A DNA stretch of 7,574 nucleotides from Actinomycetes bacterium. Its GTDB lineage: Bacteria; Actinomycetota; Actinomycetes; JAHEKZ01. Below are positions 1-6,613 of this stretch, in pieces. The stretch spans positions 1-7,574 of the forward strand of contig JAJAYM010000110.1 of the NCBI GenBank assembly GCA_027117675.1, written 5' to 3'. The translations under genes and the position numbers were made by a program. Under the pieces are notes generated by a model. It worked only from the letters and a program-made list of their open reading frames with translations, was not told where the DNA came from and ran no database searches. How positions within the stretch are numbered: the first letter of the stretch is position 1; the number at the start of each line of letters is the position of its first letter.

Positions 1-152
1 AGCATGAGCTGCTCGCTGGCGGCCTCGACAAGGCGCAGTCCCTCGGCGTGGTCGACGAGGTCATCGAACCGCAAGTGACACGGTCAGCCCTAGCCGCTGC
101 CATCGTGGCGGCAGCTCCGCGCCGCGGCCGCCACGGCAACATCCCCCTCTAG
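1..152 (+). CDS. Acyl-CoA carboxylase carboxyltransferase (beta) subunit, C-terminal end only
   Basis: This is the 3' end of a gene that begins outside the window. Reading from base 3 gives 49 codons and a TAG at 150-152. The text includes A-x-x-LGVVDEVIEP, then TR, and ends in RGRHGNIPL. The VDEVI-(E/D)P-x-x-TR stretch and the terminal HGNIPL are hallmarks of the carboxyltransferase beta subunit of acetyl-/propionyl-CoA carboxylases (AccD/PccB type), which transfer CO2 from carboxybiotin to an acyl-CoA to make malonyl- or methylmalonyl-CoA. The subunit is cytoplasmic. Which acyl-CoA it prefers cannot be told from this tail. In many actinomycetes an AccD paralogue closes the fabD-fabH-acpP-fabF cluster, and the DUF3145 gene further right would fit that setting, but this is inference because the upstream genes are not visible. 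Confidence 0.88.
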   Translation, partial: HELLAGGLDKAQSLGVVDEVIEPQVTRSALAAAIVAAAPRRGRHGNIPL

Positions 153-223
153 CCGACCTCGCGGGCCTCGCCAGCTCGGATGCTGACTCCACATTCAGGA
201 AAGCCCCACGGGACGCTAGACGA

Positions 224-236
224 GGGCGTACCGCCC
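224..236 (+). promoter_or_regulatory. Small hairpin covering the weak Shine-Dalgarno of the S33 hydrolase
   Basis: GGGCG (224-228) pairs with CGCCC (232-236) around a 3-base loop. The only SD-like string before the ATG at 241, GAGGG at 222-226, lies partly in this stem and about 14 bases from the start codon, which is long. The hairpin could lower translation initiation. It may also be chance in high-GC DNA, and no convincing -10/-35 pair is visible in 153-240. Confidence 0.3.
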
Positions 237-240
237 CCGC

Positions 241-2277
241 ATGAACCCCAAGCACCCCAAGAAGGACGCATTCACCCGCTCCCGCAGCACAGTCTCCGCA
301 TTCATCCTGGGGATCACCGCCCTCGCGCTCGCCGCCGTCACCCTTCCTGGCCCGGCCGCAGCGTCACCGCAACCGCCAGCCGGCGTGCCGCAGGGTCTCA
401 CGAAGTGCACCCAGGCGCTGCTCGCCTGGTGCGGTCAGCTTGAGGTTCCGCTGGATCGAACCGGCCAGACGCCGGGCGTCACCACGGTGCGGTTCCAGTA
501 CTACCCAGCTACTGATGCGACCGAGCCGGTCGGCACGATCGTCGCGCATGAGGGCGGACCCGGATACGCCACCACCGACAGCGCCGAGTACTTCCTCGAA
601 CTGCTTCAACCGCTACGCGACAGTCGCGCGGTACTTCTGGTGGACGCCCGCGGAACCGGCTGGAGCGACCCACTCGACTGCCCAGAGGCACAGGACTACG
701 CAGGTGACTGGGTCGACGACGCCGCAGCCTGCGGCAAACGGCTCGGCCCCTTGGCCGACCTCTACACCACGGCAAACGTCGCCGACGACATGGCCGACGT
801 CCTGGCGTTCTTGAAGATCGACGAGGTCGATCTGTACGGCGACAGCTACGGCTCGTTCTTCGCGCAGACGTTCACCGCCCGTTACCCGAACCTGGTGCGC
901 AGCGCAATCTTCGACGGAACGTACCCGATCTCCGGGCTTGACCCCTGGTACTCCACGACCGCGACCCGTCTGCGCGACAACTTGCGCATCTTCTGTTCGC
1001 GCAGCCCCGACACCTGCCCCGTCAAACCGTCCAACATGCAGGACCTGCTGATGGAGGCTGTCGGGGTGTTGCGCCTCACCCCGATCCGCACCACAGCACC
1101 GGACGGCTACGGCTACGAGGTACCCGTCACGCTCACGCCGCGCCGACTGCTCGACACCCTGCTCTACACCGACGTCACCGCCGGCTACATGCGCGCCATG
1201 CCCGCGGCCCTCGCGGCGATGTTGCGCGGCAACCCCCGTCCACTCGCGCGGATGGTCGCCGAGGTGGAAGGAGCCAGCACGGACGCGGCACCGGGCAAGA
1301 CGGCGATCCCGCGTCCCAATGATGAGCTGCGCGGATTCTCAGAGGGCGCCTACCTGGCGTACGCCTGCTCGGACTACCCCCAGCTGTGGGACAAGGACGC
1401 CGGACGCGCCGAGCGCAAGCGACAGTTCGCGCGGGCCATCGCGGAGTTGAGCCCGTCGGTGACCAAGCCGTGGACGCCACAGGAGTGGGCGTCGAGTGAG
1501 TTCTTCGTCTACGACTACTGCATCGGTTGGCCGAAGCCGACAGTTGCCGAACCTCCCTTCCCAGGTGGGCGATACGCGAACGTTCCGGTCCTGGTGCTCA
1601 ACGGAGACCTCGACCTACGCACAGACGTCTACCAAGCCCGACAGGTGGCCGATAACTTTCCGAACTCGACATACGTCGAGGTGCCGAACGCCGGACACGT
1701 CACAGCCATCTACGACCCCGACCGTTGTGCATCCGTGATCGCTAGGCGGTTCCTCACCACTTTGGACGCCGGCAACACTTCATGCACCGAAGACATACCT
1801 GAGCACCGCGCCATCAGGGTCTTCGCCGAGACCGCGCAGCAAGCCCCACAGGCCGACGTGGCCAGCAACCGCGACGAGTCAACCGCGCGCGACCGGCGAG
1901 CCGCCTACGTCGCCATGGAAACCGTTGCTGACGTCATCGATCGCTGGTACGCCATCCCGGGCTACACCGGCACGAGTCTCTACGGCGGTCGGTTCGGCAT
2001 GTACACCACCAGCGGCTACCCATTCACCGACCGCATCTGGTCGCTGCAGCTGAACCACCTGAGGTGGGTCCGTGACATCCAGGTCACCGGCACCGGCACG
2101 ATGGCTCGCGGACGCGGCCCGGCCGAGATGGCGTTGACCATCCGCGGGCCAGGCACCGACAAGGGGTCGCTCACGATGACCTGGACCACCCGGGTGCCGC
2201 TCGCGACGGCGTCCATCACCGGAACCATCGGGGGACGCAGTGTCGATCTCCTCGTTCCGGCGCCCACCTACTTCTAG
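241..2277 (+). CDS. Secreted alpha/beta hydrolase, S33 tripeptidyl-aminopeptidase-like, with C-terminal extension
   Basis: The 678-residue product belongs to the alpha/beta-hydrolase S33 group (Tap/SlpD-like aminopeptidases of actinomycetes, with a TAP-like C-terminal region). Residues 1-42 look like a signal peptide: a basic n-region, a hydrophobic core around 18-35 and an AAAS-type cleavage site, so the enzyme is probably exported. The oxyanion motif HEGGPG spans 103-108 (the family norm is HGGPG). The nucleophile elbow GDSYG is at 200-204 with Ser202. Asp458 lies in GDLDLRT and His486 in NAGH, completing the triad. Paired cysteines across the mature part (C56/C64 and later pairs) suit an extracellular protein. 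Family members are usually about 500-540 residues; here residues about 521-678 form an extra domain that looks beta-rich and ends in LLVPAPTYF. The ATG at 241 is the first possible start after an in-frame TAG at 217. Family knowledge suggests it removes N-terminal peptides or hydrolyses related esters/amides; the actual substrate is not evident. Confidence 0.9.
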   Translation: MNPKHPKKDAFTRSRSTVSAFILGITALALAAVTLPGPAAASPQPPAGVPQGLTKCTQALLAWCGQLEVPLDRTGQTPGVTTVRFQYYPATDATEPVGTIVAHEGGPGYATTDSAEYFLELLQPLRDSRAVLLVDARGTGWSDPLDCPEAQDYAGDWVDDAAACGKRLGPLADLYTTANVADDMADVLAFLKIDEVDLYGDSYGSFFAQTFTARYPNLVRSAIFDGTYPISGLDPWYSTTATRLRDNLRIFCSRSPDTCPVKPSNMQDLLMEAVGVLRLTPIRTTAPDGYGYEVPVTLTPRRLLDTLLYTDVTAGYMRAMPAALAAMLRGNPRPLARMVAEVEGASTDAAPGKTAIPRPNDELRGFSEGAYLAYACSDYPQLWDKDAGRAERKRQFARAIAELSPSVTKPWTPQEWASSEFFVYDYCIGWPKPTVAEPPFPGGRYANVPVLVLNGDLDLRTDVYQARQVADNFPNSTYVEVPNAGHVTAIYDPDRCASVIARRFLTTLDAGNTSCTEDIPEHRAIRVFAETAQQAPQADVASNRDESTARDRRAAYVAMETVADVIDRWYAIPGYTGTSLYGGRFGMYTTSGYPFTDRIWSLQLNHLRWVRDIQVTGTGTMARGRGPAEMALTIRGPGTDKGSLTMTWTTRVPLATASITGTIGGRSVDLLVPAPTYF

Positions 2278-2295
2278 CCAGCGCCCTCAACGTGG

Positions 2296-2310
2296 TGGGG
2301 TGAAGCCCCA
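2296..2310. terminator. Small GC hairpin just after the S33 hydrolase
   Basis: TGGGG (2296-2300) pairs with CCCCA (2306-2310) around a TGAAG loop, 19 bases beyond the TAG of the hydrolase gene. The loop and right arm start a 10-base string, GTGAAGCCCC, that recurs at 2326-2335 in the larger hairpin next door. There is no U-tract, so on its own this would be a weak terminator. Confidence 0.4.
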
Positions 2311-2330
2311 GGCGCGGTCGGACGCGTGAA

Positions 2331-2358
2331 GCCCCTCCCACGTCGCCGCGGGAGGGGC
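2331..2358. terminator. Strong bidirectional hairpin between convergent genes
   Basis: GCCCCTCCC (2331-2339) pairs perfectly with GGGAGGGGC (2350-2358), a 9-bp stem with a 10-base loop. It lies 53 bases after the S33 hydrolase stop and 60 bases after the DUF3145 stop on the other strand. The location between tail-to-tail genes and the stem strength fit a terminator shared by both. It has no U-tract, which is common for actinomycete terminators. Confidence 0.7.
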
Positions 2359-2368
2359 CTCGTCGCAA

Positions 2369-2394
2369 CCGGACAGGGAAGGGGACTCGTCCGG
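2369..2394. terminator. Possible hairpin downstream of the DUF3145 gene
   Basis: CCGGAC (2369-2374) and GTCCGG (2389-2394) form a 6-bp stem with a 14-base loop, 24 bases past the DUF3145 stop on the minus strand. It may add to termination, but the loop is large and the stem short, so support is weak. Confidence 0.25.
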
Positions 2395-2418
2395 CTACAT
2401 GCCCCAGGTATCGATCGG

Positions 2419-2925
2419 CTAGATCACCTGGTGCAGCCAACGGACCGGCGCGCCTTCACCGGCGTGTCGGAAGGTTTCGAGCTCGTCGTCCCACGCACGT
2501 CCGAGCAGCTGGTCGAGCGCATCGGGCAACGTCCCCTTGCCGGCCTCGGCGTCGAGCATCGCCAGGCGGATCCGGTCCTCCGGGACGAGGATGTCGCCGT
2601 GCAATCCCATAACTGCGTGGAAGATGCCGAGCGACGGCGTGTACATGTAGCGCTCTCCCTCGTGACCGGGGGACGCCTCTTCAGTGACCTCGTAGCGAAC
2701 GTGCTCCCAGCCGCGCATGGCCGACGTGAGAGTGGCAGCCGTTCCAGGGGCGGCTTGCCAGGAGAGTTCGGCGCGATAGCTGGCAGCCTGAGCCGGCTGC
2801 GGCGTCCACTGCAGGCTGACCTGCCCGCCTAGCACTCCGGCGATGGCCCACTCGACATGCGGACAGAGCGCAGCAGGCGCTGAGTGAATGAACACCACGC
2901 CACGCGTTGCAGGTGAAAGCGACAT
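2419..2925 (-). CDS. DUF3145 family protein
   Basis: The 168-residue product matches my knowledge of the actinobacterial DUF3145 family. It has an opening MSLSPATRGVVFIHSAP, the CPHVEWA block (21-27), WTPQPAQ (40-46), the central RYEVTEE-x-SPG-x-EG-x-R block (77-91) with YTPSLG (95-100), and AWDDELE (144-150) near the end. The reading frame stays open for another 35 codons upstream, but ATG at 2925 is clearly the start: AAAGGAGG sits six bases before it, and the family begins here. No signal peptide or membrane segment is seen, so it is cytoplasmic. The molecular function is not known. In Streptomyces and relatives this family is often found beside type II fatty-acid-synthase genes, and the carboxyltransferase tail at the window's left edge fits that neighbourhood, with the S33 hydrolase lying between. 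A role in lipid synthesis is therefore a guess from context. Confidence 0.88.
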   Translation of the reverse strand: MSLSPATRGVVFIHSAPAALCPHVEWAIAGVLGGQVSLQWTPQPAQAASYRAELSWQAAPGTAATLTSAMRGWEHVRYEVTEEASPGHEGERYMYTPSLGIFHAVMGLHGDILVPEDRIRLAMLDAEAGKGTLPDALDQLLGRAWDDELETFRHAGEGAPVRWLHQVI

Positions 2926-2931
2926 CTCCGG

Positions 2932-2939
2932 CCTCCTTT
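2932..2939 (-). promoter_or_regulatory. Near-perfect Shine-Dalgarno that fixes the DUF3145 start
   Basis: On the minus strand AAAGGAGG occupies 2939-2932 with a 6-base spacer to the ATG at 2925-2923. It is the best ribosome binding site in the window and overrides the longer open frame that reaches 3030. It suggests high translation of the DUF3145 protein. Confidence 0.9.
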
Positions 2940-3013
2940 GCGAGGGTCGCCTTCCCCAGCTACCTCGCCGGCCGGACGCCGGATACGTTCTGTCGCGCTC
3001 GTCGCATTCTGCC

Positions 3014-3029
3014 TGACCCGGCCGGGTCA
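3014..3029. promoter_or_regulatory. Perfect 16-bp palindrome upstream of DUF3145, operator candidate
   Basis: TGACCCGGCCGGGTCA reads the same on both strands with no central gap. It lies 89 bases upstream of the DUF3145 start codon, in the 156-base gap before the DUF456 gene. On the minus strand it overlaps TTGACC, a reasonable -35-like hexamer, though no good -10 at 16-18 bases was found. A dimeric repressor site is the first reading. Alternatively, as RNA it can fold into a 6-bp stem with a GGCC tetraloop and help terminate the DUF456 transcript, which ends 52 bases earlier on the same strand. Confidence 0.45.
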
Positions 3030-3052
3030 AGCCACCATCGGCCCCGGCGAGT

Positions 3053-3070
3053 CGGCCCCTACGAGGGCCG
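3053..3070 (-). terminator. Hairpin just after the DUF456 gene
   Basis: CGGCCC (3053-3058) pairs with GGGCCG (3065-3070) around a 6-base loop. It begins 11 bases past the DUF456 stop codon on the minus strand. The place fits a terminator. There is no T-tract, so strength is uncertain. Confidence 0.45.
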
Positions 3071-3081
3071 GGTTCACCAGA

Positions 3082-3567
3082 TCAGGACAGCACCACGCCC
3101 ACGCACCACACCAGCACGATCGCGATCCCGGCCACCATCTGGACCACCGTCCCGAGACCGTATCCCTGCAGGGCCGCCCACGTGGTGTCCCAGGCGGTTC
3201 TGGGGTCACGGAGCCGGATCAGCTCGGCCAGCCACAGCCCGGCAACACCACCCACGACGATCCCCACGAGCGGGATCATCACAAACCCCACCACCGCCCC
3301 CACCACAGCCAAGATCAACGCCCACCAGGGAGCACCGGCGTCGGTGGCCTTCCGGCCCGACAGGGTCAGCGCCGCCACAGTCCCGACGATCGCCAGCACG
3401 GTGACGATCGCGAAGGTCGCCCAGCGCCATGCTCCACCGCCGTCGAGCAGCGCCCAGACGCCCACCGCGGCCCACATCAGGGCCAACCCAGGCAGCACCG
3501 GCACCACCAGCCCCACTACGCCAACGGCCAACGCGATCGCGACGGCGACCTCAAGCCACGGACTCAT
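3082..3567 (-). CDS. DUF456 family integral membrane protein
   Basis: The 161-residue product is almost wholly hydrophobic. Membrane spans lie near residues 6-25, 27-41, 48-69, 80-115 (long enough for two spans) and 138-160. VVPVLPGLALMW (21-32), the GGVAGLW stretch (106-112) and a glycine-rich core are what I know of the DUF456 family, small bacterial membrane proteins of unknown function. The start is uncertain. ATG at 3567 gives the usual family N-terminus, but the only good SD (GGAGGAG, near 3594-3588) lies over 20 bases away. GTG at 3588 directly abuts that SD, and GTG at 3624 would extend the protein to 180 residues. The gene is divergent from the SDR-DUF2867 gene, and the two 5' ends meet at a dyad. 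No function should be assumed beyond a membrane location. Confidence 0.82.
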   Translation of the reverse strand: MSPWLEVAVAIALAVGVVGLVVPVLPGLALMWAAVGVWALLDGGGAWRWATFAIVTVLAIVGTVAALTLSGRKATDAGAPWWALILAVVGAVVGFVMIPLVGIVVGGVAGLWLAELIRLRDPRTAWDTTWAALQGYGLGTVVQMVAGIAIVLVWCVGVVLS

Positions 3568-3589
3568 GCCGCTGATCGTGTCACGCACT

Positions 3590-3608
3590 CCTCCGGATGT
3601 GCCGGAGG
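3590..3608. promoter_or_regulatory. Dyad at the divergent DUF456 / SDR start region
   Basis: CCTCCGG (3590-3596) and CCGGAGG (3602-3608) form a perfect inverted repeat around ATGTG. Each strand therefore shows a CCGGAGG that looks like a Shine-Dalgarno pointing outwards, and the 5-base centre contains the first ATG (3597) of the rightward gene. It could be an operator for both genes, two back-to-back ribosome binding sites, or an RNA hairpin in either 5' leader. No -10 box is clear nearby. Confidence 0.45.
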
Positions 3609-5189
3609 CCAAACCGCAGCACACTGGTCGTCGTGCCCCCCACCACTGCCAGGCGCGTCCTGGTCACCGGAGCCACCGGCTACATCGGCGGACGCCTCGT
3701 TCCCGAGCTGCTGGCTGCCGGCTTCACCGTGCGCGTGCTCGCGAGGTCGCCAGATCGCCTGCGCGACCGACCCTGGGCCGGCGACATCGAGGTCGTCGCT
3801 GGGGACGCCACAGATCCGCCAGCCGTTGCCACCGCCATGGCCGACGTCGATGTCGCCTACTACCTCCTGCACTCGCTGGTGGAGGGCGAAGGGTTCGACG
3901 ACCTCGAGGCGTCCATGGCGCAGACCTTCGCTGACGCAGCACGCGACGCCGGCGTCGCCCGCATCGTCTACCTCGGCGGCCTCACTCCCCCAGGAGCGGA
4001 GTCCGGTGATCGTCAGGCGGTGCCGCTATCGCCGCACCTTGCGTCGCGGCTTCACGTCGGCGAGATCCTGCGCGCCTCCGGCGTCCCCACCGCCGAGCTC
4101 AGGGCAGCGGTCATCATCGGCTCCGGATCGGCGTCGTTCGAGATGCTCCGCTACCTCACCGAGCGACTACCTGCCATGGTCACACCCAAGTGGGTGCGCA
4201 ACCGCATCCAACCCATCGCGATCCGCGACGTCCTGCGTTACCTCGTGGCGTCAGCCGACCTGCCTTCTGACGTGAACCGCGCCTTCGACATTGGCGGCCC
4301 CGACGTCCTGACCTACGCCGACATGATGCAGCGCTACGCCGCCGTCGCCGACCTGCGCCGACGCATCATCGTCCGGGTGCCGGTCTTGTCGCCGACGTTG
4401 TCGAGCCACTGGGTCGGGCTGGTGACGCCGGTGCCGCGGGCCATCGCGCGGCCGCTCGTGACAAGCCTGAAGCACGAGGTCTTCTGCCACGAGCACGACA
4501 TTGCGTCGTACATCCCTGACCCGGCTGACGGGCTCGTCGGCTTCGACCGGGCTGTCGAGCTCGCACTGCGCCGCATCAAAGAGGCGGACGTGGCGACCCG
4601 CTGGTCGAACGCATCCATCTTTGGCGCTCCAAGCGACCCGCTTCCGACTGACCCCGACTGGGCAGGTGGCTCGCTCTACACCGATGAGCGCGAACGCGAG
4701 ACCAGCGCATCTCCCGCTGCACTATGGAAGGTGATCGAGGGCATCGGCGGTGAGCGCGGCTGGTACTCGTTCCCGTTGGCGTGGGGCGTGCGCGGCCTGA
4801 TGGACCGCGCCGTCGGCGGCGGGGGGGTTCGGCGTGGACGCCGCGACCCCGACCGACTCATGGTGGGCGAAGCACTCGACTTCTGGCGCGTCGAGGAACG
4901 GGTGCCAGAAGAGCTGCTGCGCCTCCGCGCCGAGATGCGACTACCTGGCCTGGCCTGGCTCGAGATGACAGTCGACAAGGAGCCAACCACCTACCGGCAA
5001 CGCGCCATCTACCATCCCCGCGGCCTTTGGGGGCACGCCTACTGGTGGATGGTTGCACCCTTCCACGGCATCGTCTTCGGGTCGATGGTGCGCAACATCG
5101 TCCGCGCCGCCGAGGACGTCGACGCAGCCGCGGCCGGTCTGCCGAGCGCTGGCGATCCTCAGAGCAGCTCGTCCGCCCAGGTGCGATAG
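3597..5189 (+). CDS. Atypical SDR (NAD(P)-binding) fused to a DUF2867 domain
   Basis: The 530-residue product has an N-terminal Rossmann fold (about 20-330) with the nucleotide-binding motif VTGATGYIGG (23-32; the three glycines are 25, 28 and 31) and an acidic GDATD turn at 69-73. No clear YxxxK catalytic pair is visible where expected, which is typical of atypical SDRs of the NmrA-like/NAD(P)-binding type. From about 355 to 505 comes a DUF2867 domain: WYSFPLAWGVRGLMDRAVGG, then RRGRRDP (412-418), LDFWRVE (428-434), AEMRLPG-x-AWLE (445-456) and HPRGL-x-G-x-xYWW (473-484). The pairing is a known family architecture. The substrate is unknown; a redox or epimerase-like role is only family-level inference. 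The start is doubtful: ATG 3597 has no SD, while GTG 3633 would give a natural short N-terminus (518 residues). The 3' end overlaps the amidase end on the opposite strand by 31 bp. Confidence 0.85.
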   Translation: MCRRPNRSTLVVVPPTTARRVLVTGATGYIGGRLVPELLAAGFTVRVLARSPDRLRDRPWAGDIEVVAGDATDPPAVATAMADVDVAYYLLHSLVEGEGFDDLEASMAQTFADAARDAGVARIVYLGGLTPPGAESGDRQAVPLSPHLASRLHVGEILRASGVPTAELRAAVIIGSGSASFEMLRYLTERLPAMVTPKWVRNRIQPIAIRDVLRYLVASADLPSDVNRAFDIGGPDVLTYADMMQRYAAVADLRRRIIVRVPVLSPTLSSHWVGLVTPVPRAIARPLVTSLKHEVFCHEHDIASYIPDPADGLVGFDRAVELALRRIKEADVATRWSNASIFGAPSDPLPTDPDWAGGSLYTDERERETSASPAALWKVIEGIGGERGWYSFPLAWGVRGLMDRAVGGGGVRRGRRDPDRLMVGEALDFWRVEERVPEELLRLRAEMRLPGLAWLEMTVDKEPTTYRQRAIYHPRGLWGHAYWWMVAPFHGIVFGSMVRNIVRAAEDVDAAAAGLPSAGDPQSSSSAQVR

Positions 5190-6584
5190 CCGGGAGCCAC
5201 GCGCGGCCACGGGAACGCCGCCTCCCACCTGCGCGCGAGGTCAAGCAGCATTCCGTCGCGATAGCGCGGACCAGCCACCTGCAGTCCGAACGGCACGCCG
5301 AGAGTGGTCATGCCCGCGGGCAACGACAGCGTTGGATGCCCGCTGATGTTGGTGTAAGGGGTGTTGAACACATCCGGCGGAAGCATCCCGGGCTCGTCGT
5401 CAGCACTCATCCGCCCATCCGCCAGCCACCCTGCGGCAGCGTTTCACCGGGCTGAGCAGGACGCCGTCGTCACCCAACAGCGCATCCAGCGATCGCACCA
5501 GCAAGAAGCGCCGACGTCGTGCAGCAAGATACTGGTCGACGTCTATCCGCAGCCCCCACTCCATGAACCCGCGCGCAGCAGGGTGCATCTGCTCAAGGCC
5601 TTGCTCTACCCACGCGCGACCAAAGCGCGCGACGTGCTCGGCGGTCGCGATGGTGAACCAGTCGTCGTCCACATCAACGTCGCCGCAAAGGTCACGCGCC
5701 GTGACGTGCACCGGTTCCACGCCGACCAGTTCGGACATGTGGCGGACGGCAGCCTCGAACGGTGACCGGACGCCCTCCGGTAGATCGGCGTCTGCTGCGA
5801 ATCGGTCGACAACGAAGACCCGCCGTACCTGGGACGCCCGCGCGGCGTGCTCGAGCATCGCGGCGGGCAGCGCTCCAGGGTCGCCATCCACTCGCCCGGC
5901 CATCACGCGCCAGAGCAACGCCAGGTCATCGGCGGACGTGGCGAACGGGCCTTCGGTGGACATGTCGATCCAGTCTGGCGCCGGCCAGCGACCGATGACA
6001 CCGTGCGTGGGCTTGATGCCGACCAGACCACAGAACGCCGCCGGGATCCGGATCGACCCCCCACCGTCAGTGGCCGTGGCGATCGGCACCTGGCCGGACG
6101 CCACCGCCGCGGCGCTGCCTCCGCTCGACCCGCCTGGCGAGTACTCCAGCTTCCAGGGGTTGCCGGTGGTTCCGAAGACCAGGTTCTCGGTGTATCCCTC
6201 GGTGGCGAACTCCGGCAGGTTCGTCTTGCCAACGATCACTGCTCCAGCGTCGACCAGCCGCTGCGGCACCGTTCCATGCGCGGACGCAACGGGGGCGTCG
6301 ACGAAGAGCAGTGACCCTTGGGTGGTGACCATCCCCTTGACGTCCTCGAGGTCCTTGACGAGAACCGGCACCCCCGCCAGCGGGCCCGGATCCCGCCCAG
6401 CTGCGACGGCCGCGTCCACCACACGCGCTGCCCGCTCGGCGGCGTCATCACAACGCGCGACGACGGCATTGATCGCGCCGTCATGCTGGTCGATCCTGCT
6501 CAGCGCTTCCGCAACCAGCTCTGCCGCACTCACCCGCCCGGCGCGCACCGCGTCCGCCAGCCTGGTGAGTTCACCCGTCGTCAT
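5159..6584 (-). pseudogene. Amidase (amidase-signature family), frameshifted
   Basis: The first frame encodes 394 residues from ATG 6584 to TGA at 5402-5400. It carries the Ser-cisSer-Lys triad of the amidase-signature family: Lys77 in PVLVKDLED, cis-Ser153 in SPGGSSGGS and the nucleophile Ser177 in DGGGSIRIPA, with the usual 24-residue spacing. Members hydrolyse carboxamides to acid plus ammonia in the cytoplasm; the substrate here is not evident. After Val380 the family text breaks off. It resumes one base out of phase as NAAAGWLADGRM, followed by PPDVFNTPYTNISGHP and LPAGMTTLGVPFGLQV, ending at TGA 5161-5159. Removing one A (T on the plus strand) from the run at 5442-5444 restores a 474-residue amidase of normal length. 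The break is either a real one-base insertion that removes the last 94 residues or a sequencing/assembly error. The RBS before ATG is weak (GGCGGG directly upstream). Confidence 0.85.
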
Positions 6585-6613
6585 CCCGCCACGCTAGCGC
6601 CACCGCCGAAGAA

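Noticed and set aside
2938..4275. Long plus-strand open frame (445 codons) crossing the DUF456 gene and the start of the SDR gene
   Set aside because: It runs antisense to one supported gene and out of frame through another; its composition (His/Pro/Arg/Ser) is that of a shadow frame.
4821..4827. G7 run inside the SDR-DUF2867 gene as a phase-variable tract
   Set aside because: The frame is intact through it and DUF2867 motifs continue on both sides; seven Gs is unremarkable at this GC content.
5400..5450. Programmed ribosomal frameshift in the amidase
   Set aside because: No slippery heptamer or downstream stimulator is seen at GTGAAACGC, and amidases are not known to use recoding; an indel is simpler.
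5563..6597. Long plus-strand open frame (344 codons) antisense to the amidase
   Set aside because: It is Ser/Thr/Arg/Pro-rich with no recognisable domain and mirrors the codon bias of a true high-GC gene on the other strand.
6590..6600. Short palindrome CGCTAGCG near the amidase start
   Set aside because: Only 8 bp, expected by chance in such sequence, and no partner element.
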